Shown one piece after another: positions 15,791 through 22,614 of a stretch of 25,579 bases of DNA (the stretch's first letter is position 1; each line of letters starts with the position of its first letter). The DNA comes from an uncultured Prevotellaceae bacterium (lineage in GTDB: Bacteria; Bacteroidota; Bacteroidia; Bacteroidales; Bacteroidaceae). Made by a program: the position numbers and the translations under genes. Location of the stretch: contig CAMZHP010000010.1 in the NCBI GenBank assembly GCA_947306845.1, forward strand, positions 1 to 25,579, read 5' to 3'. The notes beneath the pieces were generated by a model. It saw nothing but the letters and a program-made list of their open reading frames with translations, had not been told where the DNA came from and ran no database searches.

Positions 15791-18613
15791 ATGAACGACG
15801 ACGAGAAGAAAGACGAAGAGATACTGGAAAATAGCAATACCTCAGCCAACAGACAGGAATCCCAGACCGACGATTCTGACAAGCCAGAAGAGACAGACGA
15901 CTCCGACAAGTTCGATGAGTCAGATGACTCTGCTGACCCAGACAAGTCAGACGAGTCCGACGAGCTTGAGGAAGACAGCCATAGCGACTACAAACCCGTC
16001 AACCGTTTTGATGCCTCTGTCGTGCACCATCTCAGCGGCATGTATCAGAACTGGTTTCTCGACTATGCCTCCTACGTCATCCTGGAGCGTGCCGTTCCTC
16101 AGATCGACGATGGACTGAAGCCTGTGCAGCGGCGCATTCTCCATTCGATGAAGCGCATGGACGACGGGCGGTTCAACAAGGTGGCCAATATCGTGGGACA
16201 CACCATGCAGTTCCATCCCCATGGTGATGCCTCCATCGGCGACGCCTTGGTGCAGCTGGGACAGAAAGATCTGCTCGTCGATACCCAAGGCAACTGGGGA
16301 AATATCCTTACTGGCGACCGTGCCGCCGCACCCCGATACATCGAGGCCAAACTATCGAAATTCGCTCTCGAGACCACCTTCAATCCCAAGACCACCGAAT
16401 GGCAGATGAGTTACGACGGGCGCAACAAGGAGCCCATCGCATTGCCTGTGAAGTTCCCGCTTCTGCTGGCACAAGGTACCGAAGGCATCGCCGTCGGACT
16501 CACTTCTAAGATTCTTCCACATAATTTCTGCGAACTCTGTCAGGCCGCCATCAGTTATCTTCACGGCGAGGAGTTCCAGCTCTTTCCCGATTTCCCCACC
16601 GGGGGTTCCATCGACGTGAGCCGCTACAATGACGGGCAGCGCGGGGGAGGCCTGCGTGTCAGGGCAAAAATAGAGAAACTCGACACCAAGACCCTCGTTA
16701 TCCGCGAGATACCCTACAGCAAGACCACCACGACACTCATTGAGTCGATACTCAAAGCCATTGAGAAAAATAAGATCAAGGTGAAAAAGGTGGATGACAA
16801 TACAGCGGCCGAGGTGGAGATACTCATACATCTCGCTCCAGGCGTGTCATCCGACAAAACCATCGATGCCCTCTATGCCTTTACCGACTGTGAGATCAAT
16901 ATCTCACCCAACTGCTGCGTCATCGTCAACAAGCGGCCGGAGTTTCTCACCGTGAGCGACCTGCTGCGACACTCTGCCGATCACACCAAGGACCTGCTGC
17001 GGCAGGAGCTGGAGATCCGCAAGGGCGAACTGCTCGAACAACTCCATTTCGCCTCATTGGAGAAGATCTTTATCGAGGAGCGCATCTACAAAGGCAAGCC
17101 CTTCGAGAACGCACCCGACATGGACGCCGCCTGCGAATATGTCGATGAGCGCCTCACACCTTTCTATCCGCAGCTCATCCGTGAGGTGACCAAGGATGAC
17201 ATACTCCGGCTCATGGAGATCAAAATGCAGCGCATCCTCAAGTTCAACAAGGACAAGGCAGATGATTACATCCTGCGCATCAAGGCTGAGATTGAGCAGA
17301 TTGATTACGACCTTGCACACCTTGTGGACTACACCGTGAAGTGGTTTGAGCACATTCTCGAGAAATATGGCACCGACCATCCACGCCTTACTGAAATCAA
17401 GAGCTTCGACACCATTGTGGCATCCAAGGTGGTGGAAGCCAACCAAAAGCTATACATCAACCGCACTGATGGGTTTATTGGGACAGGCCTCAAGAAAGAC
17501 GAGTTTGTGTGCAACTGCTCCGACATCGACGACATCATCGTGTTCTACCGCGACGGCAAATACAAGGTGGTGAAGGTGGCCGAGAAGATCTTCATTGGCA
17601 AAAACATCCTCCATGTGCAGGTGTTCAAGAAAAATGACACACGCACCATCTACAACGTGGTTTACAGAGATGGCAAGCGAGGCAGCTATTACATGAAGCG
17701 CTTCAATGTGACCAGTTTGGCCCGCGATAAAGAGTATGACCTCACACAGGGCACTCCTGGTTCCAGGGTGGCTTACTTCACCTGCAACCCCAATGGCGAG
17801 GCGGAGGTCATCAAGGTGACCCTTGAGCCTAACCCCAAAATCAAGAAGATATTCCTGGAGCGTGACTTCTCCGATATCCTCATCAAGGGACGAGGAAGCA
17901 AAGGCAACCTGCTCACCAAATATCCCATCCACCGCATCGCACTCAAGAGCCACGGCCACAGTACCCTCGGCGGAAGGAAAGTGTGGTGGGATCCTGATGT
18001 GAAACGTCTCAACTACGACGAGCATGGCACCCTGCTTGGGGAATTCAATGAGGACGACTCCGTCCTCGTCATCCTTGAGGGCGGCGATTTCTACATCAGT
18101 ACGTTTGACAGCAACAACCACTACGAAGACAATGTGCGCATGGTGGAGAAATGGAAGCCTGAGAAAGTGTGGACAGCATTGCTCTTCGATGCTGACCAGT
18201 CAGGTTTCCTCTATCTCAAGCGTTTCAAGATGGAGGCGACCAAGCGCCGCCAAAACTATCTTGGCGACAACCCTGACAACCGCGAGGTGCTGCTCACCGA
18301 CCAACTATTCCCCCGCCTCCAGGTGAACTATGGAGGTAGCGATGCTGATCGTCCTCCTCTCATTATCGAGGCCGATGAGTTTATCGCCGTGAAAGGCTTT
18401 AAGGCACGTGGCAAGCGCGTTACCACTCTTGCGGTGGATTCTGTGGAACAGCTGGAGCCTACCAAAATGCCTGAGCCGGAGAATACCGCAGATGATGCTG
18501 ACTCTGAGGAAGAGCCCGAGAACCTCGACCCCGACAAGGACAAAACAGAGCAGCAAATCATCACCGAGCTCACTGGACAGCAATTCTTCCAATTTGATGA
18601 TAATGACGAGTAA
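15791..18613 (+). CDS. parC: DNA topoisomerase IV subunit A (gyrase A/ParC family)
   Basis: The 940-residue product is the DNA-cleaving subunit that, with its ATPase partner, separates linked chromosomes and removes supercoils in the cytoplasm. The breakage-reunion domain (about 78-510) shows DYASYVILERAVPQIDDGLKPVQRRIL, the HPHGDASIGDAL segment and the catalytic Tyr183 in AAPRYIEAKLSK. Residues about 520-860 make up the C-terminal DNA-wrapping part, of the divergent type found in Bacteroidetes. The GyrA-box motif QRRGGRG is not seen, which favours ParC over GyrA. Residues 1-68 form an acidic low-complexity extension made of repeated D-D-S-D-K/E words, and residues about 880-925 are acidic too. 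The start is the ATG at 15791; an in-frame TTG nine bases earlier is possible. The next gene begins one base after the stop. Confidence 0.9.
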   Translation: MNDDEKKDEEILENSNTSANRQESQTDDSDKPEETDDSDKFDESDDSADPDKSDESDELEEDSHSDYKPVNRFDASVVHHLSGMYQNWFLDYASYVILERAVPQIDDGLKPVQRRILHSMKRMDDGRFNKVANIVGHTMQFHPHGDASIGDALVQLGQKDLLVDTQGNWGNILTGDRAAAPRYIEAKLSKFALETTFNPKTTEWQMSYDGRNKEPIALPVKFPLLLAQGTEGIAVGLTSKILPHNFCELCQAAISYLHGEEFQLFPDFPTGGSIDVSRYNDGQRGGGLRVRAKIEKLDTKTLVIREIPYSKTTTTLIESILKAIEKNKIKVKKVDDNTAAEVEILIHLAPGVSSDKTIDALYAFTDCEINISPNCCVIVNKRPEFLTVSDLLRHSADHTKDLLRQELEIRKGELLEQLHFASLEKIFIEERIYKGKPFENAPDMDAACEYVDERLTPFYPQLIREVTKDDILRLMEIKMQRILKFNKDKADDYILRIKAEIEQIDYDLAHLVDYTVKWFEHILEKYGTDHPRLTEIKSFDTIVASKVVEANQKLYINRTDGFIGTGLKKDEFVCNCSDIDDIIVFYRDGKYKVVKVAEKIFIGKNILHVQVFKKNDTRTIYNVVYRDGKRGSYYMKRFNVTSLARDKEYDLTQGTPGSRVAYFTCNPNGEAEVIKVTLEPNPKIKKIFLERDFSDILIKGRGSKGNLLTKYPIHRIALKSHGHSTLGGRKVWWDPDVKRLNYDEHGTLLGEFNEDDSVLVILEGGDFYISTFDSNNHYEDNVRMVEKWKPEKVWTALLFDADQSGFLYLKRFKMEATKRRQNYLGDNPDNREVLLTDQLFPRLQVNYGGSDADRPPLIIEADEFIAVKGFKARGKRVTTLAVDSVEQLEPTKMPEPENTADDADSEEEPENLDPDKDKTEQQIITELTGQQFFQFDDNDE

Positions 18614-18614
18614 C

Positions 18615-19430
18615 ATGAGAAGAAGCACATTGCCCTTTCTTTTTCTGTTGATGGCGCTATGGCTGACTCCCACACGGATGGCAGCCCAGGACTCATCGGG
18701 CACCACCAAGGAGGTTATCAATGCACAGATGGTTAGCCTGGGTAGCTCCAACCTCCTCGACACATACCTGTCTCCAGAGAAATACAACGGCGCGGATTTA
18801 CGCTATATCTCACATACCACACGATTCACGCCCGGCAGACGGTGGGCACACCGCATCACTCACTATGGTGACATCGCCACAGCCAACGACCGCAATGATA
18901 AGGGCAGTCTCATGCAGGGCCTCTATACCCTCGATGTAGCCTTCGTACGCCAGTATGACCTTTTTGGTGGACAGCTCCATCTGTTGGCTGGCGGTATGAC
19001 AGACTTCAATTTCGGAGCGGTCTATAATTCACGCAATCAAAATAACCCGGCACAGATGAGGCTGTCGATGCAGATCGGCCCTACGGCTTCTGCCCGATAT
19101 GAATTCAGCCTCTTCAGTCGGCCGTTTATACTTGGGTATGAACTGTCGGTACCTCTCCTGGGTCTCATGTTCAGTCCCAATTATGGGCAATCTTATTATG
19201 AGCTTTTCTCACGAGGCAACTACGAGCACAACGCCGTGGTGACCACTCCCTTCAACGCTCCATCGCTTCGCCAGATGCTCACTCTCGACTTCCGGCTCCT
19301 GGGTGCTCAGTTGCGTATCGGTTATCTGGGTGACTTCCAGCAGGCAAAAGCCAACCACCTCAAGCAACATGGCTATACCCACGCATTGATTATCGGCTAT
19401 GTGAGAAACCTGAGAATTACACATAAGTAA
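18615..19430 (+). CDS. DUF3316-like exported protein
   Basis: From the ATG at 18615 the protein has 271 residues with a signal peptide (MRRSTLPFLFLLMALWLTPTRMAAQ). The sequence ISHTTRFTPGRRWAHRITHYGD, the LLAGGMTDFNFGAVYNSRNQNNPAQMRLS block and FSPNYGQSYYELFSRGNYEHN match my recollection of DUF3316 proteins, which often follow the topoisomerase IV subunit A gene in Bacteroidetes. Alternating hydrophobic strands and aromatic residues suggest an outer-membrane or periplasmic beta-barrel-like protein; the function is unknown. One base separates it from the parC stop, so translation is probably coupled. An in-frame ATG at 18603 would overlap parC by 11 bases and lengthen the signal peptide by four residues. 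Confidence 0.75.
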   Translation: MRRSTLPFLFLLMALWLTPTRMAAQDSSGTTKEVINAQMVSLGSSNLLDTYLSPEKYNGADLRYISHTTRFTPGRRWAHRITHYGDIATANDRNDKGSLMQGLYTLDVAFVRQYDLFGGQLHLLAGGMTDFNFGAVYNSRNQNNPAQMRLSMQIGPTASARYEFSLFSRPFILGYELSVPLLGLMFSPNYGQSYYELFSRGNYEHNAVVTTPFNAPSLRQMLTLDFRLLGAQLRIGYLGDFQQAKANHLKQHGYTHALIIGYVRNLRITHK

Positions 19431-19433
19431 AAG

Positions 19434-19475
19434 GATTAAGGATTGAGGATTAAGAATTAAGGATTATGATTACTC
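19434..19475. repeat. 7-bp tandem array, GATTAAG type, containing a start codon
   Basis: Six 7-bp units: GATTAAG, GATTGAG, GATTAAG, AATTAAG, GATTATG, ATTACTC. They fill the 35-base gap between the DUF3316-like gene and the S41 gene and run into the latter. The ATG of the S41 gene (19466-19468) lies in the fifth unit. The last 24 bases match 14121-14144 with one mismatch. Confidence 0.8.
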
Positions 19476-20536
19476 CTGTTTGTCATGTTCTGTATGCCGC
19501 TAAACCACAGCGATTCCATCTGTGGCTCTCCCGATGGGTGTGTGCCGCTGCCACCCTTTTCTGTCTGATCTCTCTCAGTGGCTGCATCGATGAGGAAAGA
19601 ATGCCCGACACGCCGAGGGGCAACTTTGAGGCACTGTGGCGCATCATCGACGAGCGCTACTGCTTCCTTGAGGAAAAGAAGGCAGCGTACGGACTCGACT
19701 GGAATGAGGTGCATGCACGCTACGCTCCGCAGGTGGATATCACGATGACTGACCTGCAACTCTTTGAGGTACTCAGCAACATGCTCGCCGAACTGCGCGA
19801 TGGACACGTCAACATCTATACCTCTTTTGATGTAGCGCGCGAATGGAGTTGGCATGAGGATTATCCGAGCAACCTCAGCGACACGCTCCTGCGCCGATAC
19901 CTCGGCACTGACTATAAGATGAGCAACGGCTTCGACTATCGCGTTCTCGATGACAACGTCGGTTATGTGCGCTATGAAAGCTTCGGCAACGAAATAGGAG
20001 AGGGTAATCTTGACGACATGCTCACCATGCTCGCACCCTGCCGGGGACTGATCATCGACATTCGCGGAAACGGTGGTGGACTCATCTCCTCTGCAGAGCA
20101 ATTGGCGGCGCGGTTCACCAACGAGGAAATCCTCGTCGGATACATGCAGCACAAGACAGGACCCGGACACAGCGATTTCTCTTCGATGGAGGAGCAGAGG
20201 TTGAAACCCACCAATGGAGTGCGATGGCAGAAGCCTGTGGTGGTGCTCACCAACCGCGGCGTGTTCAGTGCCGCCAACGAGTTCGTGAAATACATGAAAT
20301 GTTGTCCGCTTGCAACGGTCATCGGCGATCGCACAGGCGGTGGTGCGGGGATGCCTTTCTCCAGTCAGCTTCCCTGCGGATGGAGTGTTCGTTTCTCTGC
20401 ATGTCCCATGTATGACCGCGATAAGAAAAGCACGGAGTTTGGTATCGATCCCGACCAGTTTGTTTCTCTTTCAGATGATGACTTGGCTCGAGGCTTCGAC
20501 ACCATCATTGAGGCGGCAAGAAGAATCATTCGTTGA
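19466..20536 (+). CDS. S41-family peptidase, predicted lipoprotein
   Basis: The 356-residue protein has a long N-region followed by a hydrophobic stretch and lipobox LISLSGC, so Cys40 is the likely lipid anchor. The peptidase domain follows: an N-terminal helical part with FEALWRIIDERYCFLEEKKA, then GYVRYESFGNE, the GLIIDIRGNGGG strand and the nucleophile region TNRGVFSAANEF with Ser268. GDRTGGGAGMPFS and EFGIDPD complete the fold. S41 peptidases degrade or process C-terminal ends of proteins in the periplasm. There is no clear PDZ domain, so it is of the shorter class common in Bacteroidetes. The start codon comes from a heptamer array; the only other in-frame choice seen (GTG at 19538) would leave a signal peptide with no positive charge. 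A strong hairpin begins at the stop codon. Confidence 0.85.
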   Translation: MITPVCHVLYAAKPQRFHLWLSRWVCAAATLFCLISLSGCIDEERMPDTPRGNFEALWRIIDERYCFLEEKKAAYGLDWNEVHARYAPQVDITMTDLQLFEVLSNMLAELRDGHVNIYTSFDVAREWSWHEDYPSNLSDTLLRRYLGTDYKMSNGFDYRVLDDNVGYVRYESFGNEIGEGNLDDMLTMLAPCRGLIIDIRGNGGGLISSAEQLAARFTNEEILVGYMQHKTGPGHSDFSSMEEQRLKPTNGVRWQKPVVVLTNRGVFSAANEFVKYMKCCPLATVIGDRTGGGAGMPFSSQLPCGWSVRFSACPMYDRDKKSTEFGIDPDQFVSLSDDDLARGFDTIIEAARRIIR

Positions 20537-20578
20537 TATAGAAAGTGGGCATGTCTTGACACGCCCACTTTCTATATC
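20535..20578. terminator. Long hairpin between convergent genes, probable terminator
   Basis: GATATAGAAAGTGGGC (20535-20550) pairs perfectly with 20563-20578 across a 12-base loop, part of which can pair further (TGT with ACA). The stem starts within the S41 stop codon and lies 35 bases from the end of the opposing PepSY-like gene. No T-tract follows on either side, so termination may rely on the stem itself or on Rho, or the stem may block RNA decay. Confidence 0.65.
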
Positions 20579-20613
20579 ATGTTGTTGCTTGCCGCGGATG
20601 CACCGCATATTGT

Positions 20614-21045
20614 TTATGCCACATTCTCTGCCATGTTGAACTTCAGGGAGACGAAGTTGGAGAGGGTGGTTTCATAGCCATTGGCAGTCTTCTCAATCTT
20701 GACGATGGGGACACGGGGATAGTAGTCGTTCATGAATGCAGCTACGTTGCAGGGAACCATAGTGGCAGGGACAGCCCCCATTTTGCAATCAATTTTTTCC
20801 CAATTGCCATTCTCGCTGAACTCAATGAGTATGCCGTCGTTAAGGACGGTCACAAACGATGTACCTTTGAGCGAGGCCTTCTTGTTTGCGAAAGCGATAC
20901 TCCTGCCAGGGAAGTTGCGCTGCACGAAGTATTTGACTGACTTGGGAAGATCCTCTGCGAAGAATTTCTTCTCACTCTTTTTCTCTGCTGCGGGTCGGGT
21001 CATCCTGTGGATGAAGTTGGACACCATTGAAATAGCACTTTTCAT
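20614..21045 (-). CDS. PepSY-like (PF11396-type) protein without signal peptide
   Basis: The 143-residue protein holds two copies of the PepSY-like half-domain. The first covers about residues 30-82 (DLPKSVKYFVQRNFPGRSI to GILIEFSENGNWEKID). The second covers about 92-138 (VPCNVAAFMNDYYPRVPIV to VSLKFN). This is the layout of the putative beta-lactamase-inhibitor-like, PepSY-like family of Bacteroidetes. Family members are usually exported; here the first 30 residues (MKSAISMVSNFIHRM then a K/E-rich stretch) have no hydrophobic core, so it may be cytoplasmic or the signal was lost. The gene converges with the S41 gene. Upstream are a perfect -7 element and a direct repeat shared with the neighbouring 46-residue gene, which suggests joint control. 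Confidence 0.8.
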   Translation of the reverse strand: MKSAISMVSNFIHRMTRPAAEKKSEKKFFAEDLPKSVKYFVQRNFPGRSIAFANKKASLKGTSFVTVLNDGILIEFSENGNWEKIDCKMGAVPATMVPCNVAAFMNDYYPRVPIVKIEKTANGYETTLSNFVSLKFNMAENVA

Positions 21046-21079
21046 AATCTTATCTTTTTTGTTTTTTTGTTTTCTGATG

Positions 21080-21087
21080 CAAAGATA
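21080..21087 (-). promoter_or_regulatory. -7 element of the PepSY-like gene
   Basis: On the minus strand this reads TATCTTTG, a perfect -7 box, 34 bases before the ATG at 21045. No TTTG occurs 19-21 bases upstream. A promoter with a good -7 but no -33 often needs an activator, which fits the direct repeat 53 bases further upstream. Confidence 0.6.
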
Positions 21088-21140
21088 AGATGGTTGACAG
21101 CATGAATGGTTATTTTTTGGTGTTTTTCTCTCTTACTCGT

Positions 21141-21168
21141 TGCGACACGGCGTGCCAGTTGCGACAAA
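21141..21168 (-). promoter_or_regulatory. Direct-repeat regulatory site upstream of the PepSY-like gene
   Basis: On the minus strand: TTTGTCGCA, 11 bases, GTGTCGCA, then ACGAGTAAGAG and a GAAAAA tract. The two TGTCGCA words are 19 bases apart. The same arrangement with the same spacing occurs at 21566-21593. The distance from the site to the -7 element is 53 bases. No DNA-binding protein is proven; the adjacent AraC-type regulator is the obvious candidate because that family often binds direct repeats. Confidence 0.65.
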
Positions 21169-21265
21169 CAGGCTCCACATATAGTAAATATGTCGCGTGA
21201 CGGTTCATAAAAGTCAAATTTTCAATTCACACCCCTGTTTTCACCAAAAAGAAAAAAGGTTGGAA

Positions 21266-21295
21266 AAAGCCGGAGAAACCTCAGTCCTCCGGCTT
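21266..21295 (-). terminator. Rho-independent terminator of the 46-residue gene
   Basis: A 9-bp perfect stem, AAGCCGGAG (21267-21275) with CTCCGGCTT (21287-21295), and an 11-base loop. On the minus strand the stem runs into TTTTTCC and then a second T-rich stretch. It lies 40 bases after the stop codon at 21336 and there is no other minus-strand gene for it to serve. Confidence 0.8.
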
Positions 21296-21335
21296 AAATA
21301 CTCTTTCCTAACCTAACCAAAAACTACTTGTCATT

Positions 21336-21476
21336 CTACATCACATACGGATTATAGAATCGCGAGCAATAGATGGAATGGTTGGTGTACTTGCTGATTT
21401 CTTCGAAACCTGCCACGAAACTTCTTACCGCTTTGCGGAAGAATTTCACTGTCCTCATTATGCTCATTGTTTTCAT
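21336..21476 (-). CDS. Small basic protein of 46 residues, unknown function
   Basis: The frame begins ATGAAAACAATGAGC and encodes MKTMSIMRTVKFFRKAVRSF, continuing VAGFEEISKYTNHSIYCSRF and ending YNPYVM. The N-terminal half looks like an amphipathic basic helix (KFFRKAVRSFVAGFEEI); the second half is rich in Tyr, Asn and Ser with one Cys. I do not recognise a family. It is accepted as a gene because it forms a complete transcription unit: a consensus promoter at 21506-21537, a leader of about 25 bases, this frame, and a terminator 40 bases after the stop. Its upstream direct repeat is shared with the PepSY-like gene. Longer frames starting upstream (to 21600 or 21770) would cross the promoter and are rejected. 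Membrane association or a regulatory micro-protein are open options. Confidence 0.65.
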   Translation of the reverse strand: MKTMSIMRTVKFFRKAVRSFVAGFEEISKYTNHSIYCSRFYNPYVM

Positions 21477-21505
21477 TGTCGTATGTTTTATTTGTCTTGA
21501 CAATG

Positions 21506-21537
21506 CAAAAGTAGGGCAGTTTCTCTCCCATGGCAAA
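21506..21537 (-). promoter_or_regulatory. Bacteroidetes-type promoter of the 46-residue gene
   Basis: On the minus strand TTTG (21534-21537), exactly 20 bases, TACTTTTG (21506-21513): a full consensus match. Initiation near 21500 leaves a leader of about 25 bases before the ATG at 21476. Confidence 0.8.
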
Positions 21538-21565
21538 GTATTCCTCTTTTTTCGCCTTTTCTCGA

Positions 21566-21593
21566 TGCGACACACCCGCATATCTGCGACAAA
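21566..21593 (-). promoter_or_regulatory. Direct-repeat regulatory site upstream of the 46-residue gene
   Basis: On the minus strand: TTTGTCGCA, 11 bases, GTGTCGCA, then TCGAGAAAAGG and a GAAAAA tract, the same layout as at 21141-21168. It lies 52 bases upstream of the -7 element. A single related half-site (TGTCGCA followed by AACGAG) faces the other way at 21616-21628. Confidence 0.65.
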
Positions 21594-21625
21594 ACGGCAA
21601 TGACTCCCCAACATCTGTCGCAAAC

Positions 21626-21641
21626 GAGAAGTGAGAGGTGA
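21626..21641. repeat. Short relic of the CCTCTCA-type heptamer array
   Basis: On the minus strand this reads TCACCTCTCACTTCTC, two to three units of the 7-bp word seen at 14266-14300. It begins two bases after the AraC-type stop codon. Confidence 0.5.
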
Positions 21642-21643
21642 CT

Positions 21644-22204
21644 CTATTGGTCGCGGGTAAGCATTCTTCGGTAGTCGACAGGCGTCATGCCCACCACCTC
21701 CTGCACGCGGCGCTGGAGCGTGCGCACATTGCCGATGCCCGACTCCTCTGCTACGGCGGCGATGCTCCACTGCGGTTTGTCACGAAGCATTCGCAGAGCG
21801 GCAAGCACGCGCAGGTTGTCGATGTATGCCTCCGGAGTGCGGTGGATGGTCTGGTGACGGAACAGCCGGTTGAGCCGTTCCTGACTCACGCCCAGTAGCT
21901 GTGCCAGTGCCGCTGCGTCGAAGTCTGCCTTCAGGTGCGGCCTGTCCTGCTCCACATGCAGTTCGATGAGTGCCATGAGCTGCGAGTCATCCTTCAGGTC
22001 GGCATTGCGTTGCCGCTCAATGTTGCCATTGAGCAATTCGCGTGCCACGTCGGTGCGGCGTCGCATCTCCAAGTCTTCCTCTAGCCGCTCAGAGAGGTCG
22101 AGGTTGCGGCTGACGAGTCGGATCAGTTCATTCTTGAGTTGCTCCACTTCTTTGCGGAGTGCGGCATTTTCCTCTTGCAGCCGCGATATCTCTTCCTTGG
22201 TCAT
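21644..22204 (-). CDS. AraC-family regulator with N-terminal coiled coil
   Basis: The 186-residue protein begins with a clear coiled coil (about 3-48: ISRLQEENAALRKEVEQLKNEL and onward), then a short helical linker. A C-terminal AraC-type double helix-turn-helix (about 85-183) contains LAQLLGVSQERLNRLFRHQ and IAAVAEESGIGNVRTLQRRVQEVVGMTPVDYRR. No ligand-binding cupin or receiver domain is present, so control must come through the coiled coil or a partner protein. Its ATG overlaps the stop of the STAS gene (ATGA), which implies translational coupling and roughly equal amounts of the two products. I infer that the STAS/kinase pair controls this factor, where a sigma factor would stand in a classic partner-switching system. 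A direct-repeat motif just beyond its 3' end may be its target. Confidence 0.88.
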   Translation of the reverse strand: MTKEEISRLQEENAALRKEVEQLKNELIRLVSRNLDLSERLEEDLEMRRRTDVARELLNGNIERQRNADLKDDSQLMALIELHVEQDRPHLKADFDAAALAQLLGVSQERLNRLFRHQTIHRTPEAYIDNLRVLAALRMLRDKPQWSIAAVAEESGIGNVRTLQRRVQEVVGMTPVDYRRMLTRDQ

Positions 22205-22503
22205 TGGAAATTAAATAAGTTGGTGAATCCTATTTCATCAAAAACTTGGCGGAGGTCATCACTCATTCCGGAGATGGTGACCTTGCTGCCATGCTTGTTG
22301 GCATTCTTGAGCACTGCGAGAAAGATACGCAGTCCGCTGGAGGAGATATACTCCAACTTGGAGCATTCAAGGATGATGTCATGACCGGCACAGTCATAAA
22401 GTACCTGCATGTCGCGCCCAGCCTGAGTGGAGGCACTTGTGTCAAGCCTACCCTCAAGGTGCATCACATAGTTGTTGTTTTCTTCTTTGAATGTTGTAAT
22501 CAT
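22201..22503 (-). CDS. STAS-domain anti-sigma-factor antagonist-like protein
   Basis: The 100-residue protein is a stand-alone STAS domain like SpoIIAA and RsbV. It shows the N-terminal strand YVMHLEGRLDTSAS, the ILECSKLEYISSSGLRIFLAVLK phosphorylation region and a C-terminal GMSDDLRQVFDEIGFTNLF helix. Aligned by eye with SpoIIAA, Ser55 is the expected phosphorylation site; the preceding Asp of the usual D-S-S-G motif is Ser here. In partner switching the antagonist is phosphorylated by an anti-sigma kinase and reactivated by a PP2C phosphatase; both domains are in the protein encoded just upstream. The stop overlaps the start of the AraC-type gene. No promoter is visible in the 106-base gap upstream, so it is probably read from the operon promoter near 25540. 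Confidence 0.9.
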   Translation of the reverse strand: MITTFKEENNNYVMHLEGRLDTSASTQAGRDMQVLYDCAGHDIILECSKLEYISSSGLRIFLAVLKNANKHGSKVTISGMSDDLRQVFDEIGFTNLFNFQ

Positions 22504-22586
22504 ATATCTTGGATTTGGAATTTAAAAGTTTATATATATAGATGAATCATCTTCAATTATCTATTTCCTGTTTTAGAATTTTTAAT

Positions 22587-22614
22587 CTTCAATTTTCAAT
22601 TTTCAATCTTCAAT
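22587..22614. repeat. 7-bp tandem array, ATTGAAG type
   Basis: Four 7-bp units (plus strand CTTCAAT, TTTCAAT, TTTCAAT, CTTCAAT). On the minus strand the array begins at the stop codon of the sensor/phosphatase/kinase gene, whose TGA lies in the first unit. The gap to the STAS gene (22504-22586) holds further AT-rich degenerate copies but no promoter. Confidence 0.75.

Noticed and set aside
21373..21603. Plus-strand frame of 76 codons with a hydrophobic stretch
   Set aside because: It is antisense to the 46-residue gene and its promoter; the apparent membrane segment is the complement of the T/A-rich leader. No plus-strand promoter is seen.
21336..21770. Longer minus-strand frame of 144 codons containing the 46-residue protein
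   Set aside because: Its start lies inside the AraC-type gene in another frame, and it crosses the direct repeat and promoter, so translation is expected only from 21476.
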